This document shows positions 10,924 to 21,460 of a DNA stretch of 64,000 nucleotides, piece by piece. The first letter of the stretch is position 1; the number at the start of each line of letters is the position of its first letter. The DNA comes from Corallium rubrum (Eukaryota; Cnidaria; Anthozoa; Scleralcyonacea; Coralliidae): positions 19,095,700 through 19,159,699 of the forward strand of contig OZ035997.1 in the NCBI GenBank assembly GCA_964035015.1, in the 5' to 3' direction. A program made the translations under genes and the position numbers. The notes beneath the pieces were generated by a model. The model worked only from the letters and a program-made list of their open reading frames with translations. It ran no database searches and had not been told where the DNA came from.

Positions 10924-11670
10924 ATGGAGGAGATTGAACTTAAGCCATTAGATCCGAATCATGACCCAGACCCAGACCCTGATCAGGAGGAAACAGATTT
11001 TGGGGGTGCTGACGCTTCGGAAGACTTTTTAGAGCGTAATAGTGTCGGATCTGATGACGCTATTGATGGCCCCACTGTGAATAATGTGTCAGAAGACAGA
11101 ACTGAGAGGATAAGAAGAAGAGCTGCATATAGGGACTGTGAGGACTTTTTCACAAATATACTAGAACTGGAACCACAATGCACTGACCCACTGTTTGTTG
11201 ACTATCTGATTGATAATAATATATTAAGTATATCCAGGGAGTTTAGTAAGTCTGGTTTGGTTATCGATTATTCTGTGAAACATCTAGGAGGTGATTTTCA
11301 TACAATCGGTCGGGCTTTAACTGAAGAGGATGATGATCTGCTCAGGGATGGTATCAGAACACACTATGATGAGTGGACTAAGGCTAACCTAAATAAGAGA
11401 CTGAGGAAGGCTGGAATTGTAACTGCCATTGGTTTGGGGGTGGTTGCATTGGTAACTGGTCTGTCTGTGGGTCTAACCAGGAAGGGATCTGATATAGCTC
11501 ATCAGGCTAAGAAATGGGAAAAGTTACATCCGGCAAAAGGAAGGGATGTGATACCATGGACAGAAATACAGGCGGCTGGTGGGAAGGTAATTGTTTTCAC
11601 TGGAGAGTATTTGATAGTGATTATTATAGCAGCTGGATTGCTCTCCTACCGTCACACTAAGAGAAGATAA
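10924..11670 (+). CDS. Polinton two-membrane-segment protein, function unknown
   Basis: The open frame extends into the inverted repeat, but the first good start outside it is at 10924 (ttaatATGG), giving about 248 residues. The N-terminal third is acidic (DPDPDPDQEE). Two hydrophobic segments follow: one beginning AGIVTAIGLGVVALV, and a C-terminal one with VIIIAAGLLSY before a basic end. It is the only rightward gene at the left end. Membrane location is likely; a virion role is a guess. Family not recognised. Confidence 0.7.
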   Translation: MEEIELKPLDPNHDPDPDPDQEETDFGGADASEDFLERNSVGSDDAIDGPTVNNVSEDRTERIRRRAAYRDCEDFFTNILELEPQCTDPLFVDYLIDNNILSISREFSKSGLVIDYSVKHLGGDFHTIGRALTEEDDDLLRDGIRTHYDEWTKANLNKRLRKAGIVTAIGLGVVALVTGLSVGLTRKGSDIAHQAKKWEKLHPAKGRDVIPWTEIQAAGGKVIVFTGEYLIVIIIAAGLLSYRHTKRR

Positions 11671-11795
11671 TCTGTGAACATATACCTTACCGACCACACT
11701 TAAATCATCTAAATATCCTTATGTCCGTATGCGTAGGAGCTGACCCCATCTTCCAGCAGGTATCTCTTATCATCAAAACATGAGAGTGACACCTT
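11671..11795. other. Short Polinton spacer before the insertion
   Basis: 125 bp between the stop of the left-end gene and the TT target site of the inserted AACACACC element. No feature recognised. Confidence 0.5.
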
Positions 11796-11805
11796 CACTC
11801 AAAAA

Positions 11806-12385
11806 ACAAGGTGTGTTAAATAACACACTAAGGTGTGTTATCTAACACACTGCATGTGTTAGGGTAACACACTAGGTGTGTTTTAATAGCTAATTATCTA
11901 ACCTTAACACACCTTGGTGTGCTAAGTAACACACCTTGGTGTGTTAGATAACACACAATGTGTGCAATATAACACACCAGGCGTGTACTGTAACACACCT
12001 TGAAATAACACACCTTTTATAATAATTTTGAGTTACACACCTTTTCACAGAGGGTGTGTTAATTTAACACACTTTTGTAAGAAAACACACCTTTTCCTAA
12101 TAACACACCTTTTCCTAATAACACGCCATTTTTAAATAACACACCTTTTTCACATAACACACCTTTTCATAACACACCTTTTCGTAACACACCTTTTCCA
12201 AATAACACACCTTTTCCCAATAACACACCTTTTTCAAATATACACCTTCTAATAACACACCTTTTTATAACACACCTTTCAAAATAACACACCTTTTCCC
12301 AATAACACACCTTTTTCAAATATACACCTTGTAATAACACACCTTTTTATAACACACCTTTCAAAGTAACACACCTTTCACAAAT
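11806..12385. repeat. Left AACACACC palindromic array
   Basis: About 30 copies of an 8-10 base unit (aacacacctt). At the outer end they are paired head to head with ggtgtgtt; inward they run mostly in one orientation with spacers such as ttttcataacacacc. Confidence 0.9.
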
Positions 12386-12876
12386 GTCGCAAACTAAATT
12401 AGCATTTTCCTACAACTTACAGTAACAGTACACACCTTTGAAATAAAATACAAATTTGAATATAACATGCATTTCTATAAATAAACACTCTTTCCTATTA
12501 ATTTGTAAGAAATTAAACGTCTGTAAGACTTGATACGCTGCTATTTCAGTGATACTTAGACCTGGCTTAGTCGCTCTCGAAATTGGAACAGCCATTTTGG
12601 GCGCAAATTGCCGCACTTTTTGTCGATCACTGTTTGTCGTGCGAAGGTTGGTCGTTGGACTTCAGACTCTTCAGTAACATGAACACTTCAGTTCAGTGAC
12701 TTCAGTCTTCAGAACTAACCGATTTCATGAAGGTCAAGCAGGCTCCACAAGACGTTTGTGATACGTTAAAAGGCACGTAAGAGTAGCTTTACTTCAAGAT
12801 TTTTGATTTGTTGCTCAGTTGCCAGTTGCCTCGTATTATATAAATCTTATGAGTTTTAATATTTTCATTTATACAG
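12386..12876. other. Payload of the inserted element, no firm gene
   Basis: Not tandemly repeated. It includes a short ATG frame at 12727 (MKVKQAPQDVC) ending in a good gtaagag donor, which could be an upstream exon. Its phase does not fit the next candidate exon, so I do not join them. Confidence 0.35.
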
Positions 12877-13082
12877 ACAACTGTATTGACGGGACAACAC
12901 TTATCTGTTTATTCCGTGACCAAACCGAGTTTTTAACAGTCTTCCCAAAATCTGGCTACCGTCTGCTGCTGAAACGTGCATTCAACAGTATTGTGATTAA
13001 AACCTCTGTGCCTGAGCGAGGCGCCAGCGTGCTTAAAGCTTCGCCGAGTCCTGCTGAAGAAAGAGACGAAGTGATCGGCGCG
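12877..13082 (+). CDS. Possible SAM-like domain exon (captured fragment)
   Basis: A 206-bp segment is bounded by a clean acceptor (tttatacag) and donor (gtaagt). In the frame starting at its third base it encodes a SAM-like helix pattern: NCIDGTTLICLFRDQTEFL then FPKSGYRLLLKRAFNSI. SAM domains mediate protein interactions. Because it lies in the inserted element, it is probably a host exon picked up by that element. A chance resemblance is possible. Confidence 0.4.
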
Positions 13083-13507
13083 GTAAGTTGCCAGTTTTGT
13101 GTTTTAATATGACTGTTCACTGTTGCCGTCTATCTTAGCGCTGCGTTTGGATAATATCCCTGTACGTTTAGCGTTAAAGAAGTCCTACACGCTCATAAGA
13201 ACTCGGGGCTAGCGCTAGATCGCGAATAATATTTTTAACGCATTTTGGAAACAAGTCTCCATTGTTTAAATTACGCGCTGCGCTCGGCTTGCTAATCAAT
13301 CATGAAATCGAGGCTTGACCGTTCGAGCTGAAGGCTGAAGCTATGGCTATTTTGAGGAGAGGATGAAATTATCGAGCTTTGTCTGCCACCTTTTTTTGCC
13401 AGCTAGTGAGGGATAGTGGTAAGTTATTATCCTAGTTATAGTAGCTATAATATTAGTTAATAGTAGAACGTAGCTTATCCTATAGGTATATAAACTTTAA
13501 TATTAAC

Positions 13508-13510
<3 letters not shown>
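13083..13510. other. No gene seen
   Basis: Follows the donor site of the SAM-like exon. Unique AT-rich sequence with no recognised signal. Confidence 0.4.

Positions 13511-13565
<55 letters not shown>
13511..13565. repeat. (AT)n microsatellite
   Basis: Uninterrupted AT dinucleotide run of about 26 units. Confidence 0.95.
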
Positions 13566-13566
<1 letters not shown>

Positions 13567-15370
13567 CCCGACCTGGGTAAAATCTGTCAAAATTATTCAC
13601 TTAATACTTGCGAGCAAATATGATACATATACAGTGTTTCTGCATAATCAAATATTTAAAAAGCGAGATGGCACATCTCTTAGTCAGTTAGCCGCCCTGG
13701 ACATTTGATACAGGTAGCAGCATTATGCAGTGATTTGTTTCTATTTTAACCATGTGTTATTGTAAGAATGAACAGAAATTTAAGAATACACCTGGATCTA
13801 CGTGTACAGTACATGTAAACTACCCAATTCCAGACAATCCAGGGTAAAATCTGTCAAATTCACTTCGTGAGCAAATAAGATAACACATTTCTGCATAATC
13901 AATGTTAAGGTGAGATGGCACATCTCTTAGCCGCCCTGGACAAATGACACATTTGATACAGGTAGCAGCATTATGCAGTGATGTGTTTCTATTTTAACCA
14001 TGTGTTATTGTAAGAATGATGAGAAATTTAAGAATTTTAAATGTGCGTACACCTACATGTAATTCCAGACAATCCAGACCTGGGTAAAATTTGTTAAATT
14101 CACTTGGTGAGCAAATAAGATAACATATTTCTGCATAATCAATGTTAAGGGGAGATGGCACATCTCTTAGCCGCCCTGGACAAATGGCACATTTGATACA
14201 GGTAGCAGCATTATGCATTGATTTGTTTCTATTTTAACCATGTGTTATTGTAAGAATGATGAGAAATTTAAGAATTTTAAATGTGCGTACACCTACATGT
14301 AATTCCAGACAATCCAGACCTGGGTAAAATTTGTTAAATTCACTTGGTGAGCAAATAAGATAACATATTTCTGCATAATCAATGTTAAGGCGAGATGGCA
14401 CATCTCTTAGCCGCCCTGGACAAATGGCACATTTGATACAGGTAGCAGCATTATGCATTGATTTGTTTCTATTTTAATCATGTGTTATTGTAAGAGTGAT
14501 CAGAAATTTAAGAATTTTAAATGTGCATACACCTAATTCCAGACAATCCAGACCTGGGTAAAATCCGTCAAATTCACTTGGTGAGCAAATAAGATAACAT
14601 ATTTCTGCATATTCAATGTTATAAGGCGAGATGGCACATCTCTTAGCCACCCTGGACAAATGGCACATTTGATACAGGTAGCAGCATTATGCAGTGTTTT
14701 GTTTCTATTTTAACCATGTGTTATTGTAAGAGTGATCAGAAATTTAAGAATTTTAAATGTGCATACACCTAATTCCAGACAATCCAGACCTGGGTAAAAT
14801 CCGTCAAATTCACTTGGTGAGCAAATAAGATAACATATTTCTGCATAATCAATGTTATAAGGCGAGATGGCACATCTCTTAGCCACCCTGGACAAATGGC
14901 ACATTTGATACAGGTAGCAGCATTATGCAGTGTTTTGTTTCTATTTTAACCATGTGTTATTGTAAGAATGATCGGAAATTTAGTAATTTTAAATGTGCGT
15001 ACACCTATTTAAGAATTTTAAATGTGCAAAGACCTAATTCCAGACAATCCAGACCTGGGTAAAATCTGTCAAATTCACTTGGTGAGCAAATAAGATAACA
15101 TATTTCTGCATAATAAATGATATTCGGCATTTCACTCGATTACATAGCATGTTCTAAGGATTTAGGGTGAATCTTTAGAACATATTTCTGCATAATCAAT
15201 GTTAAGGTGAGATGGCACATCTCTTAGCCACCCTGGACAAATGGCACATTTGATACAGGTAGCAGCATTATGCAGTGATTTGTTTCTATATTAACCATAT
15301 GTTATTGTAAGAGTGATCAGAAATTTAAGAATTTTATATGTGCGTACACCTAATTCCAGACAATCCAGAC
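13566..15370. repeat. Tandem array of about 240-bp units
   Basis: About seven copies of a unit containing acctgggtaaaatctgtc, gcaaataagataacat, gagatggcacatctcttag, gcagcattatgcag and aaccatgtgttattgtaag. Repeats start near 13569, 13845, 14078, 14318, 14551, 14788 and 15053. Adjacent units are very similar, so the array expanded recently. Minus-strand open frames here are by-products of the repeat. Confidence 0.9.
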
Positions 15371-15894
15371 TTGCTGAGGACTCCCCATTTAATGAGTTAA
15401 ATTGTCTTGCAGTAGACAGAGTAAAATAGGAAAGCTGCTGTTTTTAGCTGGCTTAGCCTGGAATGGGTTAATATCCCCACTGCTAGAAGTAATAGTCTGA
15501 AAACATCTTCTCTTAAATTTCTAGCCTGCTGCATCAGCAATCCCTGCAAAACAGAAATGCTTTTCCAGGGAAAATGGTGGATAACATACAGTATCAACTT
15601 ACTTTGTATTTGATGTGAGCTACAGCATGTCAGGATTTTTTTTCCCTGCAAGATGTTGCTTTAGAAATTAAATACATTGATGTATTTAGAGGAACTAAAT
15701 ACTCAACTTTCATGGCTGAACTTCGAAATGATGTCCATACTATTTAAATAAAATATATGAACTAGGAAACAAATTGCTTTTATAACATATATACTTCATA
15801 GTTATAGTATTGTATAGATATTTTTTGAAATTAATTAAATATTTTCTAATATATTTTTCAGTTTAACTCTTTATGTATTTATTCATCATATCTT
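15371..15894. other. No gene seen
   Basis: Unique AT-rich payload sequence between the 240-bp array and the right palindromic array. No domain or signal recognised. Confidence 0.5.
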
Positions 15895-16490
15895 AAGGTG
15901 TGTTACACTAACACATCTTAAGGTGTGTTACACTAACACATCTTAAGGTGTGTTACACTAACACATCTCTTAAGGTGTGTTAAATTAACACATCTTAAGG
16001 TGTGTTAAATTAACACATCTTAAGGTGTGTTAAACTAACACATTTTAAGGTGTGTTAAATCAACACATCTTAAGGTGTGTTAAACTAACACACCTTAAGG
16101 TGTGTTAGCGTAACACACCTTAAGGTGTGTTAAACTAACACATCTTAAGGTGTGTTAAACTAACACATCTTAAGGTGTGTTAAGCTAACACACCTTAAGG
16201 TGTGTTAAACTAACACATCTTAAGGTGTGTTACATTAACACACGAAGGTGTGTTACATTAACACACCAAGGTGTGTTCGTTAACACACCAAGATGTGTTA
16301 AATAACATACCTTTTTATAAAACACACCTTAAGGTGTGTTATATTCTGGACAAGCAAAAAACACACCTTAAGGTGTGTTATATTAACACACTTTAGTGTG
16401 TTGTAATAACACACCTTAGTGTGTCATATTAGCACATCTTAAGGTGTGTTATATTCTGGACAAGAAAGTGTGTTGTTTTAACACACCTTT
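15895..16490. repeat. Right AAGGTGTGTT palindromic array
   Basis: About 20 copies of a unit close to acacatcttaaggtgtgttaaacta. Many include the palindrome TTAAGGTGTGTTAA or its complement partner. Opposite in net orientation to the left array, making the element ends symmetric. Confidence 0.9.
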
Positions 16491-19400
16491 TTTTAAGAGT
16501 GTTATTTATCTCATAACTACCCAACTCATGTTTCACGCTTCGAATGGTTTTCATTTTTTGAAGCACCTGTTTTTTACCAAGTAATACGTTCTTGTAGTGT
16601 TCATGTTTGATTTGTTTTTTAGTGACACTCTTTTTGATTCCCTTCGCTGTTTTACCACCTGTTCCGTTGTCTTTTAGATAGGAATACATTTTACTTCTAA
16701 GACCAACGAATTCGGTTATGGGAACGCCAGCCGCCTCGTCCTTCATCTTTCCAATAACCTTCTTGTTTGACTTGCTGTGATACGGCGAGCTCTCTGGGTA
16801 GTCCGAGTTGTCGAAGATGTCTTTGTCAGCCCAGAAGTCTTTGTAAACGTCTTCCGCCTCAATCTCATATGTCAGGCTGTCAGTGTCTGTAAACAGCAGC
16901 TTAGCCCTACTTCCATATCTCTTCAACACATAGTTGTAATGAAAGTCGTACATCAGGGTTTTCGATAGATCCAAAATACACATACCAACATAAGCCGGTC
17001 GGTTCAGCGTCAGGACTTCCTTAATCTTATGAACAGCAACAAGGTTTTCGTTGAATATTTTGGCGGACACAAAGGTTGGTTTGGAAGCTAACCTCAACAT
17101 CTTTCTCTCACTGGTGACCAACCGAACATCTACACGCTTTCTCAGGTTTTCCATTGTTTTACCAAAAACGCTGTTGTTCATTAGCTTGAAGAAGTCCTTT
17201 TCAAAGGCGTTCCTGGCGGCGGTTCTTTTCACCGTGTTGAAGTCGATGTACTGTTTCAGCCAAGGGGACTGATCGAACAACAAAACTCGGTGGACTTTTT
17301 TCACCTTCATCCCAAGTCTGACGTACAGCTGTAGGTTTCTATAGTGGACAACATACCTTTCCTTCCCCATCAGGTTGGTTACCAACTTACTCACACCACC
17401 AACACTGACACCAAACTCCCCTTTGATTTTCCGACAATAGTCAGACAGCATATCTTCCCGTATTTCCATCTTCTCAGGAGCTAATGGGTAGTCATTGTGT
17501 AGATCGTGGAGTTCAGGAGGATACTCAAGATCAACCTCAAGTATCATCCCAGTTCGGCTGTCATTTTCAGGAAGTTCCCAGGCCAGGTCTCTCAGATTAG
17601 ACTCACCCATCCACCTGAATCCACCAGTCGGAAGGCACTGACTCATGGCCCAACCATATAGATTGTTGGCATCCAGGTACATTATGTACTTTACAGCCTC
17701 GTCCTCACTATACCCCTTCATATATGAGTTGTTCGCCTTCCCATACCTATTAGCTATGTAACTGACACCACCTCGGAGTCCTTTCTCGATAAACTGGAAC
17801 ATGTCGATGTCAGTCATCAGCTCCAGCTCAATTCCAGTCATCTTCAGCATAGCGTCCCATGCCAACCCAGGTGAGGTGAAGTAGTGACAGGGGTCCAACC
17901 CATAGTACTGAACACAAGTCTTCCTAAAGTTCTCAAAGACGTCAGCCAACAACAACACATCTGATTTCAGGTAAACATCATGATAATCCCCCATCGTTCT
18001 CATCTCAAACTTTCTCCAAACCTCCAAAGCATGTGAATACTGTTTGTCGGTTATCGATTCGTCATTCAGCACACTATAAAACTCATTCTTTGGGGGCAAC
18101 TCTGTTTCATCAAACCGACTGAACGCGTTCATGTAGTCATAAGGATAAACACCCTTCGATCTCATAAGATACAACCGATCACCGAATTCCTCAGCTGTGT
18201 ACCTGAAGGCGCCCCCCGGGAGATTTCCCACCAGCCTGTCCAGTGAGCTACTCATGAACTGAAGACTGTCCAAAAACACAAGGTTCTTACCTAACATGAA
18301 GGCCATGTACTTCTCCATATTATTCGGAATGACGTTAATCTCCTGTCCGAACTTTCCGATCTCCCCCATGATGAGATGACTATCATAACCCCTCAGGTTG
18401 TGTAAGATGACTGGTATTTTATCAGTCATTCTGTGATTTCTGTTACAAAGCTGATGGGCCGATCCCCGATATCTTCCCGTTACATGACAATGGTCCCGGA
18501 CCCTAACATCCCTTTCCCCATACTCCCGACCACAGATGTGACACCCGTTGGCGTCTCTGAAGTCCGCCCTGTCGGAATCAGTCAGAACCATATCCTGGTT
18601 GAAGTGCTCTTTCCGAATACCCTTACAATACTCCACCTCTTCCAGCATCTTTCCGATAAACTTGTTGACAGCACCAGGGCCTCTGTACACCTGGACATCC
18701 TTACTATACCTATCGTCATAACAACAGACAACCTTATACCCATAACCACAATCGGTGTGTCTTTGGTATTTCTCCATGTATGGTCTCTTCTCTTTCTCCT
18801 CTCGGTTTGACTCCAACACCTCCGGTCTGTTGACCTTTTCCGTGATCGCCTCGAAGTCAGCGTACACAACAAACGGAACGCTCAACTGTTTGTGGAAATT
18901 ACTGTACTTCAACACGTTCTTACCCTTTTCAGGCATCCTAACAGCTTGTTTACCATTCACACTGATACACACAACCTTATGTCTATCCAGAACCTCCGTT
19001 GAACTGAAACATTGGAGGCAGTAAACACAGAAGTGTTTTTTCCTCTTATGTTTTGTTTTGTTGTACATAAACCTATCAAAGTCCCTGATGAGGACGTAAT
19101 GTTTGTTGTTCCCGTTGGTTATAATCAGGAGGTTCATGAGGTCGGTGAACCTTTCCTCTGATACGTAAACCGGAAAGGTTAGCCCGCCCTCATAACCAAA
19201 GACGTTGATACGTATCTCATTCTGTTTTTCCACCCGGTTGTACTGTCTCTGGCTCACAGGGAAGCTGATTCCACTGTAATCCAAGTCGTTAACATGGTCC
19301 CGGTACTTTGTGACCCTTTGTGGGTGCTGTGAGACAGGAAACCTATGAGCCAGATGACACCACATAAAACACCTATCATCATTATTCTTAACGTTGATCA

Positions 19401-19953
19401 GCCCCTTCCGACTATTCTTCAGCTCCTCCGGGAGGTTGATGTATGACGAGCCTTCCAGAGGGCTGTACACAGTCAGATTAACGTAGTGACCGTCTACTGA
19501 CTCCACTGTCCATCCAGATCCCTCGCTTATCCATCGGGCTATCCCAACCACCACCTCCTCATTCGCGGTGTCAACGTCATGACCAATCTCACCTTCGTTG
19601 ATTATAGTCTTGATGTGACTGTTGAAGTGGGCTGTTTTGTAGGTTGTTCCGCCAGACACCTCCTTCTCAAGCGTTACAACCAACGTTTCAGCGAACTTCA
19701 ACCCCCTCATTTCAGCCAGCTCCCGACGTAGCAGCCGTACCACATCATTCCTAAGAGCGTTCACCTGTTCCAGCGGGTCCTGACTCACCACAGCACAGCT
19801 GAACGACTTGGTTTTACCCCTCAGAGCTCTGTCTAACTGATTTATGTCGTAACCGATTATTCTTTCGTAGAGACGGGGGTCTATGTCATCGGAATTGTCA
19901 AACATGTCAAGGTCTAAGTCGTCGTCCTGGTGGATCATAACATTTGGATCCAT
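16429..19953 (-). CDS. Polinton protein-primed type B DNA polymerase
   Basis: About 1,174 residues from the start at 19953, the ATG preceded by gttataacg; an upstream in-frame ATG at 19974 also exists. Exonuclease motifs: YADFEAI, HNLRGYDSHLIMG and YLKSDVLLLADVFE. Polymerase motifs: A in YLDANNLYGWAMSQ, B in KLMNNSVFGKTMENL, C in LLFTDTDSLTYE. Two zinc-binding inserts are visible: HFCVYCLQCFSSTEVLDRH, and CHICGREYGERDVRVRDHCH, which resembles an HNH/endonuclease VII zinc site. It replicates the element by protein priming, as in related viruses. The final residues come from the adjoining GGTGTGTT array element. It overlaps the next gene upstream by about 45 bp. Confidence 0.95.
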   Translation of the reverse strand: MDPNVMIHQDDDLDLDMFDNSDDIDPRLYERIIGYDINQLDRALRGKTKSFSCAVVSQDPLEQVNALRNDVVRLLRRELAEMRGLKFAETLVVTLEKEVSGGTTYKTAHFNSHIKTIINEGEIGHDVDTANEEVVVGIARWISEGSGWTVESVDGHYVNLTVYSPLEGSSYINLPEELKNSRKGLINVKNNDDRCFMWCHLAHRFPVSQHPQRVTKYRDHVNDLDYSGISFPVSQRQYNRVEKQNEIRINVFGYEGGLTFPVYVSEERFTDLMNLLIITNGNNKHYVLIRDFDRFMYNKTKHKRKKHFCVYCLQCFSSTEVLDRHKVVCISVNGKQAVRMPEKGKNVLKYSNFHKQLSVPFVVYADFEAITEKVNRPEVLESNREEKEKRPYMEKYQRHTDCGYGYKVVCCYDDRYSKDVQVYRGPGAVNKFIGKMLEEVEYCKGIRKEHFNQDMVLTDSDRADFRDANGCHICGREYGERDVRVRDHCHVTGRYRGSAHQLCNRNHRMTDKIPVILHNLRGYDSHLIMGEIGKFGQEINVIPNNMEKYMAFMLGKNLVFLDSLQFMSSSLDRLVGNLPGGAFRYTAEEFGDRLYLMRSKGVYPYDYMNAFSRFDETELPPKNEFYSVLNDESITDKQYSHALEVWRKFEMRTMGDYHDVYLKSDVLLLADVFENFRKTCVQYYGLDPCHYFTSPGLAWDAMLKMTGIELELMTDIDMFQFIEKGLRGGVSYIANRYGKANNSYMKGYSEDEAVKYIMYLDANNLYGWAMSQCLPTGGFRWMGESNLRDLAWELPENDSRTGMILEVDLEYPPELHDLHNDYPLAPEKMEIREDMLSDYCRKIKGEFGVSVGGVSKLVTNLMGKERYVVHYRNLQLYVRLGMKVKKVHRVLLFDQSPWLKQYIDFNTVKRTAARNAFEKDFFKLMNNSVFGKTMENLRKRVDVRLVTSERKMLRLASKPTFVSAKIFNENLVAVHKIKEVLTLNRPAYVGMCILDLSKTLMYDFHYNYVLKRYGSRAKLLFTDTDSLTYEIEAEDVYKDFWADKDIFDNSDYPESSPYHSKSNKKVIGKMKDEAAGVPITEFVGLRSKMYSYLKDNGTGGKTAKGIKKSVTKKQIKHEHYKNVLLGKKQVLQKMKTIRSVKHELGSYEINNTLKKRCVKTTHFLVQNITHLKMC

Positions 19954-20563
19954 CGTTATAACAGGGGTGATCACATTCCGTTAGGTGTCGTCCCAACCAC
20001 TCGGTGTAGAACTTGTCCGGGGTACGATCCCAGCCAAGCTCCCTATACACAATCCCGAACAGATTGCCGTCAAACAAGTCCTTCGTTTTCCCCTCCCTAA
20101 GATCCTTCAGACCACCAAGTAACCCAATCCCTCTCCTTGAGCACAGTCTGATGATGTAATAATTGTATCTGGACACATTACGACCTCTTATCAGACCCTT
20201 ACTTCTCATCACTTGGAGAACCTTGGAAAAGTCGGCTAGGACAACGTCAACGGCTGTATCCCTGACAACTCTGGTAAGTCTCTTCCTCATCCAACCACCC
20301 CTCGAATGCACACTTCTACGACCGGCCGTCCGATGTCTCCCAACAACATATCCATACTCCGTATCACCACATTCCGGACAGGAATACATCTCAGTTCTCA
20401 CCTTCACACGGAATCTGGAACAATCTCCACACCACAACTTTGTGCTACGTCTGGGTGGATCCCAAGCCGGGGCTTCGATCCCCATCTGCTTACAAACCCA
20501 TTCAACGCTTGAAGACCCACAATCCCTCAGTCCTTTCGGTAAGTCCGACCAGGAAACAGACAT
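19907..20563 (-). CDS. Polinton zinc-ribbon protein, function unknown
   Basis: 218 residues, start preceded directly by ttata. The N-terminal half holds a four-cysteine zinc ribbon: CGDC then CPECGDTEYGYVV. The middle is basic (RHRTAGRRSVHSRGGWMRKR) and the C-terminus has a second Cys/His cluster (HLTECDHPC). Its end overlaps the PolB start. Position beside PolB and the zinc ribbon suggest a nucleic-acid-binding role in replication or transcription. The family is not identified. Confidence 0.7.
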   Translation of the reverse strand: MSVSWSDLPKGLRDCGSSSVEWVCKQMGIEAPAWDPPRRSTKLWCGDCSRFRVKVRTEMYSCPECGDTEYGYVVGRHRTAGRRSVHSRGGWMRKRLTRVVRDTAVDVVLADFSKVLQVMRSKGLIRGRNVSRYNYYIIRLCSRRGIGLLGGLKDLREGKTKDLFDGNLFGIVYRELGWDRTPDKFYTEWLGRHLTECDHPCYNDGSKCYDPPGRRLRP

Positions 20564-20595
20564 TATAACTAAACCCTAACAAATCCTCTTAACCC

Positions 20596-21015
20596 CTACA
20601 AAACAAACCTAGACATCAGATACCCACCAACCAGACCAATAGACCCAACGAACAGGGTTTGATACTCTTTCATATCACCCGATGGTTTGTAATAGTCAGA
20701 CAACTCAGGCTCTGACCGGGACGACCCAGCGATCTCAGCCTGCTCCAACCTACTCCTCAGCAGATCCAGAGCGTGATTCGTTGTGTTGATGTCAGCGTTG
20801 GCGTCAGACAGTTCCTGTCTTAACCTCTGTATTCTATCCTTCTTACCCACCTCACTCTCATACCATTTCTCCTTTGCCCTGGCCAGCTGCTCAAGGGCGT
20901 GGTTGTGTCTCTTAATCTCAGCCTCATATCCGGTGTGATTTAACTTTGAAAACAGGAATCCAGCGCCCGCGAAGGCCAAGGCGTTAAACAGTCCACCAGC
21001 AACCACACTAGCCAT
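20596..21015 (-). CDS. Polinton coiled-coil protein with two terminal hydrophobic segments
   Basis: 139 residues, start preceded by ttatat. An N-terminal Ala/Gly-rich hydrophobic segment (GGLFNALAFAGAGFLFSKL), a long charged central helix (IQRLRQELSDANADIN) and a C-terminal hydrophobic segment (LFVGSIGLVGGYLMSRFVL). The layout resembles a small virion membrane or vertex protein. Function unknown. Confidence 0.7.
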   Translation of the reverse strand: MASVVAGGLFNALAFAGAGFLFSKLNHTGYEAEIKRHNHALEQLARAKEKWYESEVGKKDRIQRLRQELSDANADINTTNHALDLLRSRLEQAEIAGSSRSEPELSDYYKPSGDMKEYQTLFVGSIGLVGGYLMSRFVL

Positions 21016-21040
21016 ATATAATCACACATAATACACTCCA

Positions 21041-21430
21041 TCACAAAGATCCGATAATAGAACGGATGTTACGTCTTTCCCAATACGGAATCCTGATTAG
21101 GTAATGACCGTTGTCCTTGGCGTACTCGTCTTTCATCCGGTCGTGTATCTTCTGTACCTTAAAGCGTCTTTCTGCCTCTTCCTGGGTAAACTTACCCGAC
21201 CAGGTGGAGGGGCTGAAATGTTGCTCACCATCATACTCAATCAGTAAGAAAGTACCATCGCTGAGAGGCTCTGCGAAGTCATACCTCAAAAGACCACCGC
21301 CCAACCCCACTAACCCATCAAAAGTCTTCTCCCTAACCGCCTCAATCCCAATAGCGCATAAGGCATCCCACACATTCCTCTCTCCCCTAGACATAGGGGG
21401 CAGCCAACGTGTCTCAACCTCCACGCTCAT
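21041..21430 (-). CDS. Predicted PD-(D/E)XK-type endonuclease
   Basis: The frame opens at 21439 but the first ATG is at 21430, giving 129 residues. Candidate catalytic residues form the pattern D...ExDGxQH: LRYDFAEPLSDGTFLLIEYD followed by GEQHF, then YAKDNGHYLIRIPY. This resembles short Vsr/DUF559-like nucleases found in phages and large DNA viruses. Likely role: DNA cleavage or repair during element replication. Assignment rests on motif and size only. Confidence 0.6.
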   Translation of the reverse strand: MSVEVETRWLPPMSRGERNVWDALCAIGIEAVREKTFDGLVGLGGGLLRYDFAEPLSDGTFLLIEYDGEQHFSPSTWSGKFTQEEAERRFKVQKIHDRMKDEYAKDNGHYLIRIPYWERRNIRSIIGSL

Positions 21431-21460
21431 AGTAACCACTGCATATGGAACCCCCTTAGG

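Larger units (their letters stand above)
11796..16501. mobile_element. AACACACC-array element inserted in the Polinton
   Basis: A 4.7-kb insertion. Its ends match as inverted repeats: left cactcaaaaaacaaggtgtgtta, right the complement of cactcttaaaaaaaggtgtgt. TT dinucleotides on both sides (11794-11795 and 16502-16503) are a candidate 2-bp target duplication. Just inside each end is a long array of AACACACC/GGTGTGTT units, many forming the palindrome AACACACCTTAAGGTGTGTT. The middle holds a possible SAM-like exon, an (AT)n tract and a 240-bp tandem array. No transposase was seen. Its right edge overlaps the end of the PolB open frame. Confidence 0.65.

Noticed and set aside
13994-14904. Repeated 64-74 residue proteins
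   Set aside because: They are frames within the 240-bp tandem repeat with no start context or domain.
11806-16490. CRISPR-like arrays of palindromic repeats
   Set aside because: Spacers are short, variable in length and themselves repetitive; the genome is eukaryotic and no cas genes exist.
18582-18872. Open frames opposite PolB and other Polinton genes
   Set aside because: They are shadows of well-supported genes on the other strand.
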